23,883 bases of DNA from a virus, in IMG/VR virus record IMGVR_UViG_3300025853_000653, positions 1-23,883 of that record; one strand, written 5' to 3'. Shown here one piece after another: positions 1 through 6,046 of this stretch. The notes below the pieces were generated by a model, which was given only the letters and a program-made list of their open reading frames with translations, was not told the DNA's origin and did no database searches. Both the position numbers and the translations under genes were made by a program. Position 1 is the first letter of the stretch; each line of letters starts with the position of its first letter.

Positions 1-590
1 TACCAGTTGGTGACTTTATCAAAGATGCTCTCAAAACTGAAGTACCAGAAATGGCAAGGGACATTCTTCTGTCCAATATCAAGGACGAAGAGAACCATGA
101 CCTTGCACTCGGTTACATCGCCAATGCTATCGGCGTTGATGAAGAAGCTGAGGCAGAAGCAAAACGACTTCGTGACGCCTGGGTTGCTCATCCAGATCAC
201 ACGCTCCTCAAAGCACTTGTTGCCGAGCGTGCAATTTTCTTTGTGCTCCTCCCGTTCTTCCGATTTAACGGTGATGCTGGACTCCGAACAGTAAGCGCTG
301 ATATCAGTCGTGATGAACAAGTACATGTTGCTACCAATAGCCTTGTTTGTCGTGAGTTGGGGCTTGATATCAGTCCTTCTCTTGATAAACTGCGTAAGGC
401 AACTATCAACTGGGTGATGCAACCATTGAGTTCTAGTAACTCCCTTAAATATTTGAACAAAAAATTTTGGCTGGATTCCAGCGATAGCTTGATGTATCAA
501 GGGAAGGCACCTGAACTTTCTGACACACGTCGGGCACGTATGCCTGCTTTCTTTGAACATGCAAACCCCAACCTCCCCCAATACGCTTAG
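1..590 (+). CDS. Ribonucleotide reductase R2-like (ferritin-like di-iron) protein, 5' end cut by window edge
   Basis: The frame is open from base 3 to the TAA at 588-590, so the gene starts outside the window. About 195 residues are visible. They contain two ExxH motifs of a di-iron carboxylate fold: EENH in a helix near the start, and DEQVH in the context SRDEQVHV, which resembles the RDEALH segment of class I ribonucleotide reductase R2. Between them a helix with AERAIFF could give the bridging Glu. A first-helix Glu would lie upstream of the window. R2 proteins house the metal cofactor that starts reduction of ribonucleotides to deoxynucleotides, which suits a phage that must make DNA quickly. 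T7-like cyanophages are known to carry an nrd gene just before the structural genes. The remote R2-type assignment is inferred from motifs; another ferritin-like oxidase is possible. An internal ATG at 51 is probably not the start, because the frame continues upstream. Confidence 0.7.
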   Translation, partial: PVGDFIKDALKTEVPEMARDILLSNIKDEENHDLALGYIANAIGVDEEAEAEAKRLRDAWVAHPDHTLLKALVAERAIFFVLLPFFRFNGDAGLRTVSADISRDEQVHVATNSLVCRELGLDISPSLDKLRKATINWVMQPLSSSNSLKYLNKKFWLDSSDSLMYQGKAPELSDTRRARMPAFFEHANPNLPQYA

Positions 591-762
591 TCTACTAGAT
601 GTACGTGGCATGACAGCTAATGCCATGCTTACCAAGTTAGACGAGATATTTCCACCAACCAACCCTACACCTGATATGACAATGGAACAAGTTATGTACC
701 GATCTGGTCAACGTAGTGTCGTTGAGTGGGTCATCAATTATATGGAGGAGAACGATGGCTAA
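559..762 (+). CDS. Small hypothetical protein, 67 aa
   Basis: This short frame starts inside the end of the R2-like gene (32-base overlap) and its stop overlaps the next start (ATGGCTAA, 8 bases). That tight coupling is typical of phage genes. A TTG two codons upstream (553) is the only alternative start; ATG 559 is preferred. The middle reads as a helix-rich segment (MEQVMYRSGQRSVVEWVI), the C-terminus is acidic (MEENDG), and there is no membrane segment. I do not recognise a family. Its place before the portal is where T7-like phages keep small virion or assembly genes, but no function can be assigned. Support is from overlap architecture and open frame only. Confidence 0.6.
   Translation: MQTPTSPNTLSLLDVRGMTANAMLTKLDEIFPPTNPTPDMTMEQVMYRSGQRSVVEWVINYMEENDG
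744..750 (+). promoter_or_regulatory. Strong Shine-Dalgarno (GGAGGAG) fixing the start at 755
   Basis: GGAGGAG lies 4 bases before ATG 755. It chooses this ATG over an in-frame TTG 39 bases upstream. It also lies within the 3' end of the preceding 67-aa gene, so the two genes are translationally coupled. Confidence 0.8.
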
Positions 763-1582
763 GTCGTTATCTGAACTGATCAGAGAAGTTGGCGGCACTC
801 TTAGTGGGAAAGAGGCTGAAAAAATTGCTAAACAAACTGGTAAAAGTGTAGCTGAAGTTCTTGCCAAAGCTCAAAAACTTAATATTGATATTGGTGCGGG
901 TGCTGTAAAAACTTATAATGCATCGATATCTACACCTGCACCTTCAGCTAGTGCTGCCGAAGCGGCTGCTAAACAGGCTTTAGCACCTTTGGAAGGTCTG
1001 GTTATTGACCCTGGAAATGTTTACCAGGGTACCAGCGGTACTCAAAATGGAGTTCCAATAGTTAACATTGCCCCACGTGGCTCCAACCAACCCCAAACTC
1101 TAACTTCTGCTTCGGATCCTAATTTAGCTGCGGCTTCCTCTTCTTCCCCAATGACGCCATCCCAGCAACAACTTGGTGGTTCGCAAGCACCAGCTGGCCC
1201 TGACTACACCAGCATTATGGCTCCATTCTTGGAGATGATGGCGGCATCTACAGCTGCTAATCAACAACAAATGGCTGATCTAAGTGCTATGATGACAGCA
1301 GGTATTGCTAATTCACAAGCAATGTACCAGCAACAGATGGCACAAAACGCTGCCCTTGCAGAGCAAGAAGCTGCTGATAATCGCGCATTCATGATTAACT
1401 CTAGTCGTCAGACATCTCCTGCTAACCTTCAACTTGGTATTGGATATAACCAGAATAAACTTGCTGGTACTGAGGGATTTAAATATCGTCCTCAGTCAGC
1501 TCCTTCTGTACCTATTGCCTTTACTTCACCTACATTGTCTGCCTCTGCAGCTTCACAAGTACCTACTGTTATTAACGTCTGA
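755..1582 (+). CDS. Gln/Ala-rich putative virion assembly protein upstream of the portal, 275 aa
   Basis: The protein starts MAKSLSELIREVGG after a strong ribosome binding site. Residues 1-50 look helical (GKEAEKIAKQTGKSVAEVLAKAQ). Residues 60-150 are Ala/Ser/Pro/Gly-rich and low-complexity. Residues about 155-215 are Met/Gln/Ala-rich and probably helical (QQQMADLSAMM, MYQQQMAQNAALAEQEAADNR). The tail has an SSRQTSPANLQLGIGYN segment. The stop overlaps the portal start by one base (TGATG). In T7 the genes just before the portal (6.7, 7.3) encode small virion proteins needed for tail assembly and adsorption. I infer an equivalent role from position and composition, not from clear homology. It could be cyanophage-specific. 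Confidence 0.6.
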   Translation: MAKSLSELIREVGGTLSGKEAEKIAKQTGKSVAEVLAKAQKLNIDIGAGAVKTYNASISTPAPSASAAEAAAKQALAPLEGLVIDPGNVYQGTSGTQNGVPIVNIAPRGSNQPQTLTSASDPNLAAASSSSPMTPSQQQLGGSQAPAGPDYTSIMAPFLEMMAASTAANQQQMADLSAMMTAGIANSQAMYQQQMAQNAALAEQEAADNRAFMINSSRQTSPANLQLGIGYNQNKLAGTEGFKYRPQSAPSVPIAFTSPTLSASAASQVPTVINV

Positions 1583-3162
1583 TGACTGCTAAAATTCGTT
1601 ATGACAGATTGTCTTCAGACCGTGCCCAGTTTCTAAACACTGCTAGACAGGCAGCCGATCTAACTCTTCCTTATCTTATCCGAGAGGATGAGGTCTACAC
1701 CAAAGGATCTATCAAACTAACAACCCCGTGGCAAAGCGTTGGTGCAAAGGGGGTAGTCACTCTAGCATCTAAATTGATGTTAGCTCTACTACCACCTCAA
1801 ACCAGTTTCTTTAAGCTACAGGTTAATGATATCAACCTTGGTCAAGAACTAGGTCCTGAGATTAGATCAGAACTTGACTTGTCGTTTGCTAAAGTAGAAC
1901 GTATTATCATGGAGGCTATTGCAGCTTCAGGTGATCGTGTCGTTGTACACCAAGCACTTAAGCATCTTGTTGTAGCTGGTAATGCTCTTATCTTTATGGG
2001 TAAGGATGGGCTTAAGCTTTATCCTTTGAACCGTTATGTAGTAGATAGAGATGGCAACGGTAATGTTATTGAGATCGTAACAAAGGAAACAATCTCGAAA
2101 AAAATACTGAAAAAATTTTACCCCAATTATAAAGATCCTCAACCCAATGAGCCAATGGATGAATCCAGGTCTCATGAAGATGAGGTTGATGTCTACACAC
2201 ATTGTACTTTAGATAACAATCGTTGGATCTGGCATCAAGAAATCAATGGGGAACAACTACCTGGATCTCAAGGTAAAGCACCGAAGGAATCAACACCTTG
2301 GTTGGTGCTTAGGTTTAACCATGTAGATGGTGAAGTCTATGGTCGTGGTCGTGTGGAAGAATTTATTGGTGATCTTAAGTCACTTGAAGCACTGTCACAA
2401 GCAGTGGTAGAGGGATCTGCTGCTGCTGCTAAAGTGGTCTTCACTGTCTCCCCATCAAGTACGACTAAACCTGCTACACTTGCTAAAGCTGGTAACGGTG
2501 CTATCATCCAAGGTCGCCCAGATGACATTGGTGTTGTACAAGTTGGTAAAACAGCAGACTTCCAAACTGCTTACCAAATGATTGGTACACTAACACAACG
2601 TCTAAGTGATGCATTCCTTATCCTTACTGTACGGCAAAGTGAACGCACCACAGCTGAGGAAGTACGACTCACACAACTTGAACTCGAACAACAACTCGGT
2701 GGACTATTTTCCCTTTTGACTGTTGAGTTTTTGGTACCGTATCTAAATCGTAAACTCAGTGTTGCACAAAAGGTTGGCGATATTCCTCGCTTACCTAAGG
2801 GTGACATTGTACGACCTACTATTGTTGCAGGCATCAATGCATTAGGTCGTGGTCAAGATCGTGAAAGCTTGGCACAATTCCTCGGTACTATTGCACAAAC
2901 AATGGGACCGGAAGCCCTTCAAACCTACATCAATCCTGAAGAGGTCATCAAACGATTAGCTGCTTCACAAGGTATTGAAGTCTTGAACCTTGTTAAGAGT
3001 ATGCAAGAAGTTCAGCAACAACAACAAGCCGCTATGCAACAACAAGCACAGATGGCTATGGCACAACAAGCTGGACAACTAGCACAAGTTGATCAACGTC
3101 GTGAACAAGCTAATGCTGAGATGGCTCAACAAATGATGCAACAACAACCACCACAAATGTAA
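1582..3162 (+). CDS. 8: Portal (head-tail connector) protein, T7 gp8 family
   Basis: At 526 residues it is close to T7 gp8 (536). The N-terminus (YDRLSSDRAQFLNTARQAADLTLPYL) is the family signature, followed by TPWQSVGAKGVVTLASKLMLALLPP. The core (VYGRGRVEEFIGDLKSLEALSQAVVEGSAAAAKVVF and RQSERTTAEEVRLTQLELEQQLGG) matches the conserved wing/stem region. From about residue 475 the tail is a Gln/Met/Ala-rich low-complexity helix. Twelve copies would form the ring at one head vertex through which DNA is packaged and ejected and on which gp11 docks. The start overlaps the previous stop (TGATG), and the scaffold gene follows after 9 bases, so the block is co-translated. Confidence 0.95.
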   Translation: MTAKIRYDRLSSDRAQFLNTARQAADLTLPYLIREDEVYTKGSIKLTTPWQSVGAKGVVTLASKLMLALLPPQTSFFKLQVNDINLGQELGPEIRSELDLSFAKVERIIMEAIAASGDRVVVHQALKHLVVAGNALIFMGKDGLKLYPLNRYVVDRDGNGNVIEIVTKETISKKILKKFYPNYKDPQPNEPMDESRSHEDEVDVYTHCTLDNNRWIWHQEINGEQLPGSQGKAPKESTPWLVLRFNHVDGEVYGRGRVEEFIGDLKSLEALSQAVVEGSAAAAKVVFTVSPSSTTKPATLAKAGNGAIIQGRPDDIGVVQVGKTADFQTAYQMIGTLTQRLSDAFLILTVRQSERTTAEEVRLTQLELEQQLGGLFSLLTVEFLVPYLNRKLSVAQKVGDIPRLPKGDIVRPTIVAGINALGRGQDRESLAQFLGTIAQTMGPEALQTYINPEEVIKRLAASQGIEVLNLVKSMQEVQQQQQAAMQQQAQMAMAQQAGQLAQVDQRREQANAEMAQQMMQQQPPQM

Positions 3163-3171
3163 CCACCACTT

Positions 3172-3822
3172 ATGAGTGAAACTCTAACTTATAACGAAGC
3201 ACCTGCAGATCAAGGTGAACTCAATGCTGATGAGCAAGATTCCCTGGCTGTAGCTGAAGCAGCTGAAGGTGAACGAAATCAAATGTATGCTGGTAAGTTC
3301 AAAGATGCTGAGTCTCTTGAACAAGCTTACCTTGCACTTCAAAAGAAATTAGGTGAACCACGTGATGAAGTACAACAAACCGATGAAGCCGAAGCCGGTG
3401 AAGAAGCCGACGAAGAAGTAGAGGAGTCTGAAGAAGAAGAAGCCCCTACTGAAAATCAACTTACTCAAGAACAAGCTGAACAGTTGTTCAAGATGGTAGG
3501 TGGTAAGAAAGCTTATCAATCTATGATCAGTTGGGCTGGACAAAACCTCTCCGAAGGTGAGATCCAGATGTATGATTCAGTGATGGGTAAAGGTGATCCT
3601 AGTGCTATCTTCTTTGCTGTACAAGCACTCGCTGCTAAGTACGGTGATGCAGTTGGTAAGGACGGTAACCTGTTGACTGGCCGTAGTGCTAGTAAAGAAG
3701 ACGCTACCTTCCGCAGCCAAGCTGAACTTGTACAAGCAATGAGTGACCCACGTTACGATAAAGACCCAGCTTACCGGCAAGATGTAATCCGTAAACTTGA
3801 AAACTCTGATCTTCAATTCTAA
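3172..3822 (+). CDS. 9: Capsid assembly scaffold protein, T7 gp9 family
   Basis: A 216-residue acidic protein, shorter than T7 gp9 (307), between portal and capsid as in all T7-like phages. Residues about 1-60 contain the cyanophage scaffold-type motif MYAGKFKDAESLEQAYLALQKKLGE. Residues about 65-100 are a run of Glu/Asp, and the rest is helical. The C-terminus (RSQAELVQAMSDPRYDKDPAYRQDVIRKLENSD) is the likely coat-binding region, by analogy with other scaffolds. It would act only in the procapsid and leave before DNA packaging. It ends by overlapping the hli start (TAATG). The cargo block therefore begins without any gap, directly inside the morphogenesis operon. Confidence 0.9.
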   Translation: MSETLTYNEAPADQGELNADEQDSLAVAEAAEGERNQMYAGKFKDAESLEQAYLALQKKLGEPRDEVQQTDEAEAGEEADEEVEESEEEEAPTENQLTQEQAEQLFKMVGGKKAYQSMISWAGQNLSEGEIQMYDSVMGKGDPSAIFFAVQALAAKYGDAVGKDGNLLTGRSASKEDATFRSQAELVQAMSDPRYDKDPAYRQDVIRKLENSDLQF

Positions 3823-3992
3823 TGACCACCAACATTTGGGCTAAAGAACCTACCATGTATATTGACAAAGACTACACTGTGCCTCATAACGAACGTGCTG
3901 AACTCCTTAATGGTCGCCTTGCTATGCTTGGTTTCGTGGCTGCTATTGGCGCTTACATTGTAACTGGTCAAATTATTCCTGGAGTATTCTAA
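3822..3992 (+). CDS. hli: High-light-inducible protein (Hli/HLIP), 56 aa
   Basis: This gene follows the scaffold stop with a one-base overlap. The 56-residue product has the chlorophyll-binding signature of the Hli/CAB family, ERAELLNGRLAMLGF (residues 24-38: E24, N30, R32, M35), within one transmembrane helix running to about residue 50 (VAAIGAYIVTGQIIPG). Hlips bind chlorophyll and carotenoid as dimers in the thylakoid membrane and quench excess energy near photosystem II. Phage copies are thought to protect photosynthesis during infection. They are typical cyanophage cargo next to psbA, and the phage type is of host origin. Identity is very likely; which host Hli type it descends from cannot be judged here. 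Confidence 0.95.
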   Translation: MTTNIWAKEPTMYIDKDYTVPHNERAELLNGRLAMLGFVAAIGAYIVTGQIIPGVF

Positions 3993-3994
3993 TC

Positions 3995-4045
3995 ATGTCT
4001 TGCGGAAAGAAAGGCCACAAAGGCGGCGGTACTAAGAAAAAGTAG
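3995..4045 (+). CDS. 16-aa Lys/Gly-rich microprotein
   Basis: Two bases after the hli stop, ATG 3995 opens a 17-codon frame ending at TAG 4043-4045: MSCGKKGHKGGGTKKK. A GGAG at 3981-3984, within the end of hli, is spaced 10 bases before the ATG and could serve as ribosome binding site. The peptide is highly basic (six Lys) with one Cys and one His, which suggests RNA or DNA contact or a disordered tail. No family is assigned. Being this short it may be chance, but the close spacing, SD-like sequence and biased composition argue for translation. Confidence 0.45.
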   Translation: MSCGKKGHKGGGTKKK

Positions 4046-4054
4046 TATTGCCAG

Positions 4055-4085
4055 ATCCGTCAATACTGCGAGTGTATTGGCGGAT
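4055..4085 (+). other. Hairpin without U-tract between the microprotein and the RlpA-like gene
   Basis: ATCCGTCAATAC (4055-4066) pairs with GTATTGGCGGAT (4074-4085) over 12 bp with one G-U wobble and a 7-base loop. The sequence after it (TAGTAGGAGTAAG) has no run of T, so it is not a standard intrinsic terminator. It could be an RNase III processing or 3'-end stabilising structure separating the hli transcript from the rlpA-psbA part. The rest of the 81-base gap shows only an AT-rich stretch before ATG 4127 and no convincing promoter. Confidence 0.6.
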
Positions 4086-4126
4086 TAGTAGGAGTAAGTA
4101 ATATAAAAGTTCTTCGCTTTATTATT

Positions 4127-4423
4127 ATGATTCCTGTTCTAACTACTCTATCGGTGATCGCTAGTTGGTATGGTCCTGGCTTCCATGGTAACCTTACTGC
4201 TAACGGTGAACGATATAATCAAAACGCCCTTACTACAGCGCACAAGACACTACCCTTTGGAACTAAACTTCGTGTATGTTTCAAGCGGTGTGCCGTTGTT
4301 CGGGTAAATGATCGTGGTCCTTACATTCATGGTAGGAATCTAGATCTAAGTAAAGGTGCGGCTGATGCTATCGGTCTCACTGGTTCTGGAGTTGGACAAG
4401 TCAAAGTAACTCGTCTTAACTAA
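4127..4423 (+). CDS. RlpA-like double-psi beta-barrel protein (putative peptidoglycan lytic enzyme)
   Basis: The 98 residues are almost exactly one RlpA-type double-psi beta-barrel: [10 protein letters not shown] (12-21), TANGERYN (24-31), [15 protein letters not shown] (36-50), [10 protein letters not shown] (57-66), then [13 protein letters not shown] and a closing strand QVKVTRLN. The Glu and Asp needed for lytic transglycosylase activity in bacterial RlpA appear conserved as E28 and D62. There is no lipobox Cys. The first 11 residues are hydrophobic but too short for a clear signal peptide, so export is uncertain; it could be a virion- or holin-dependent wall enzyme. No Shine-Dalgarno is seen near the ATG. 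psbA starts 5 bases after its stop, so the two are one transcription unit. Domain identity is secure; enzyme activity on host peptidoglycan is inferred. Confidence 0.88.
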   Translation: MIPVLTTLSVIASWYGPGFHGNLTANGERYNQNALTTAHKTLPFGTKLRVCFKRCAVVRVNDRGPYIHGRNLDLSKGAADAIGLTGSGVGQVKVTRLN

Positions 4424-4428
4424 CTTCA

Positions 4429-5484
4429 ATGGTTACTATTGCACAACCCCAAACTAAAAATCTTTGGGACGACTTCTGCGATTGGGTAACCAGTACAGAT
4501 AACCGTCTTTATGTCGGCTGGTTTGGGACACTGATGATTCCGTGTCTCCTTGCTGCAGCCATTTGTTTTATTATCGCTTTCATTGCTGCACCTCCGGTGG
4601 ACATTGATGGCATTCGTGAGCCTGTTGCTGGCTCTCTTCTTTATGGAAACAACATCATATCGGGAGCCGTCGTTCCGAGCAGCAATGCCATCGGACTACA
4701 CTTCTACCCAATTTGGGAAGCTAATTCACTTGATGAATGGCTCTACAACGGCGGTCCTTTCCAGCTTACCGTCTTCCACTTCCTCATTGGCATCTATGCT
4801 TACATGGGACGAGAGTGGGAACTTAGCTATCGACTAGGGATGAGGCCCTGGATTTGTGTCGCATACTCAGCACCAGTCGCTGCCGCCACGGCAGTTTTCC
4901 TTGTCTACCCGTTTGGTCAGGGTAGTTTCTCCGATGCTATGCCTCTCGGTATATCGGGTACCTTCAACTATATGCTCGTTTTCCAAGCCGAACATAACAT
5001 CCTCATGCACCCGTTCCACATGCTCGGTGTCGCTGGGGTATTTGGTGGGTCGCTATTTAGTGCGATGCACGGTTCACTTGTTACGTCCTCACTTGTACGT
5101 GAAACTACTGAAACGGAAAGCCAGAACTATGGTTACAAGTTTGGCCAAGAGGAAGAGACCTATAACATCGTGGCTGCCCACGGATATTTTGGGCGTCTCA
5201 TTTTCCAGTACGCAAGTTTTAATAATAGTCGCTCTCTGCACTTTTTCCTTGCTGCTTGGCCAGTGGTGGGTATTTGGTTCGCTGCTCTTGGCGTATCTAC
5301 TATGGCGTTCAACCTGAATGGGTTTAACTTCAATCAATCACTGGTATCTTCTGATGGTCGTGTCGTTAACACCTGGGCAGACATTCTCAACCGAGCTAAC
5401 CTCGGCTTTGAGGTGATGCACGAGCGCAACGCTCACAACTTCCCCCTTGATCTTGCTACACACACAGCCCCGGTGATTGGCTAA
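4429..5484 (+). CDS. psbA: Photosystem II D1 protein
   Basis: Complete 351-residue D1 with five membrane helices. Compared with cyanobacterial D1 it is one residue shorter at the N-terminus, so residue n here is n+1 in standard numbering. Visible landmarks: [16 protein letters not shown] with Glu at standard 130 (the high-light form; Gln is the other), the redox Tyr161 in FLVYPFG, Asp170 in GSFSDAM, the chlorophyll/iron His region ([11 protein letters not shown]), [18 protein letters not shown] near the QB site, and manganese-cluster ligands in [15 protein letters not shown]. The processing site after that Ala leaves only a short eight-residue tail (THTAPVIG). Phage D1 replaces rapidly turning-over host D1 so that light energy continues during infection. 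It overlaps the next gene (TAATG). Confidence 0.98.
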   Translation: MVTIAQPQTKNLWDDFCDWVTSTDNRLYVGWFGTLMIPCLLAAAICFIIAFIAAPPVDIDGIREPVAGSLLYGNNIISGAVVPSSNAIGLHFYPIWEANSLDEWLYNGGPFQLTVFHFLIGIYAYMGREWELSYRLGMRPWICVAYSAPVAAATAVFLVYPFGQGSFSDAMPLGISGTFNYMLVFQAEHNILMHPFHMLGVAGVFGGSLFSAMHGSLVTSSLVRETTETESQNYGYKFGQEEETYNIVAAHGYFGRLIFQYASFNNSRSLHFFLAAWPVVGIWFAALGVSTMAFNLNGFNFNQSLVSSDGRVVNTWADILNRANLGFEVMHERNAHNFPLDLATHTAPVIG

Positions 5485-5633
5485 TGGCTAAACGTGGTCT
5501 CTACGCAAACATCCATGCAAAACGGATGAGAATTAAACAAGGGTCTGGTGAGAAGATGAGGAAGCCAGGAAGCGAAGGTGCTCCTACGGCTGCTCAATTT
5601 AAGAAGGCAGCTAAGACTGCTAAGAAGAAGTAA
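5484..5633 (+). CDS. 49-aa basic phage protein ([17 protein letters not shown] family)
   Basis: Starts on the last base of the psbA stop (TAATG). The product begins [17 protein letters not shown], continues GSGEKMRKPGSEGAPTAAQF and ends with KAAKTAKKK. It is strongly basic, with no hydrophobic segment. Proteins of this pattern are, to my knowledge, widespread in phages of aquatic bacteria as short conserved hypothetical proteins, often near structural genes; the function is unknown. Basic charge suggests nucleic-acid or ribosome contact, but that is a guess. It closes the hli-psbA translational chain immediately before the riboswitch-like element. Confidence 0.8.
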   Translation: MAKRGLYANIHAKRMRIKQGSGEKMRKPGSEGAPTAAQFKKAAKTAKKK

Positions 5634-5641
5634 GTAACGTA

Positions 5642-5691
5642 CGTTCATCCCTTTCGGGACGCATACCGCCTGAGCATGGAACGGGGCTCAG
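5642..5691 (+). ncRNA. Glutamine-II ('Downstream-peptide') riboswitch-like RNA
   Basis: Three helices form the H-type pseudoknot of the Downstream-peptide motif. P1: CGTTC 5642-5646 with GAACG 5679-5683. P2: TCCC 5648-5651 with GGGA 5656-5659, loop TTTC. P3, pseudoknot: CTGAGC 5670-5675 with GCTCAG 5686-5691. The strand CGTTCATCCC...GGGACGCA also resembles the conserved ligand-pocket sequence as I remember it for the glnA and Downstream-peptide RNAs, which bind L-glutamine and occur in cyanobacteria and marine phages. A peptide gene starts 17 bases after P3, exactly the context that named the motif. Pairings are seen directly; ligand and family are recognised from memory and need a covariance search. 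Confidence 0.85.
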
Positions 5692-5708
5692 ACACTTCTT
5701 TCCTTACA

Positions 5709-5813
5709 ATGACACAAGTCGAATTGGATGCCCGTGTACGGGAGCAGAAAGCTCAACAGAAAGAGCAGAAGCTGAAGTATCGCGGCGTTGCTTACACACC
5801 TAAACAGAAATAA
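5709..5813 (+). CDS. 34-aa YRG-motif 'downstream peptide', putative target of the riboswitch
   Basis: A 34-residue protein starting MTQVELDARVREQ. It has a charged Gln/Lys/Glu helix (about residues 5-22), then LKYRGVAYTPKQK. The L-x-YRG-V-x-Y motif is typical of cyanobacterial DUF4278-type small proteins and of peptides found behind Downstream-peptide riboswitches. Some cyanobacterial small proteins under glutamine riboswitches modulate nitrogen metabolism (glutamine synthetase inactivating factors, PII-binding peptides). By analogy this may act on host nitrogen control, but that is inference. No Shine-Dalgarno is visible (TTCTTTCCTTACA before ATG). An in-frame ATG at 5676 lies within the pseudoknot and would destroy the RNA's logic as a leader, so 5709 is preferred. 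Confidence 0.75.
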   Translation: MTQVELDARVREQKAQQKEQKLKYRGVAYTPKQK

Positions 5814-6046
5814 ACTTTAATAAGGGAATGTCTTATTAAAGGTTCCCCCTCCTATCTTTAATAGTGGGGCTGAAATCCACAGAGATGTGGTTGGAGCTAG
5901 GCACCTCAGAGTCGGACCTAGCTCTTATTGGCGTTGGCCTCTACGGAGACAACCTTCGCCGTCTAGACGGTGGGATAGACCACAATAAAAACTAAAACAA
6001 TTTCCAAACGTTTGGGAGCAAGTCTTATTACTTAACTCCTTTAAAA
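5814..6046 (+). promoter_or_regulatory. Structured 233-base leader of the capsid gene
   Basis: This gap between the 34-aa peptide and the capsid start is dense in inverted repeats. (a) CTTTAATAAG 5815-5824 with CTTATTAAAG 5832-5841, perfect 10 bp. (b) CCCC near 5846-5849 with GGGG 5866-5869 around a CTAT/ATAG stem. (c) CCACA-GAGA-TGTGG, a GNRA-type tetraloop, 5877-5890. (d) GAGCTAGG 5894-5901 with CCTAGCTC 5917-5924. (e) GGCG 5929-5932 with CGCC 5957-5960, with an inner CTC-TACG-GAG tetraloop hairpin. (f) Palindromes CCGTCTAGACGG 5959-5970 and CCAAACGTTTGG 6004-6015. GTCTTATTA occurs at 5830-5838 and again at 6022-6030, so the left arm of (a) could pair either locally or with the 3' end. No clear promoter or Shine-Dalgarno was found. 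A regulatory or processing RNA is likely; its class is unknown to me. Confidence 0.6.
5885..5995 (+). CDS. Possible 36-aa microprotein overlapping the structured leader
   Basis: ATG 5885 opens a frame to TAA 5993-5995: MWLELGTSESDLALIGVGLY, then GDNLRRLDGGIDHNKN. The composition looks protein-like and the frame is also open upstream to 5840, where a GTG at 5864 is an alternative start giving 43 aa. Against it: no ribosome binding site, no family recognised, and the same bases form strong hairpins. Third-position bases do not show the T preference of the neighbouring tail genes. It is listed as a candidate only. Confidence 0.3.
   Translation: MWLELGTSESDLALIGVGLYGDNLRRLDGGIDHNKN

Noticed and set aside
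4046-4126. Photosystem leader RNA motif (PhotoRC type) for psbA
   Set aside because: Only five bases separate the RlpA-like gene from psbA, and the hairpin at 4055-4085 lies upstream of another gene; the consensus could not be confirmed.
5634-5813. Stop-codon readthrough from the 49-aa gene into the 34-aa peptide, or a longer peptide from ATG 5676
   Set aside because: The frame is indeed continuous after TAA 5631-5633, but the bases between form a three-helix pseudoknot of a known riboswitch type, which explains them better than coding; a shared frame has a one-in-three chance.
5837-5930. A tRNA-like fold or group I intron in the capsid leader
   Set aside because: No anticodon arm plus T-arm consensus, no CCA-type acceptor and no intron core motifs were found; the hairpins do not build a cloverleaf.
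5926-5940. Match to the single-subunit phage RNA polymerase promoter described for cyanophage Syn5
   Set aside because: Only the first few bases (ATTGG) agree with the consensus as I remember it; the rest does not match, and no second copy is found upstream of other genes.
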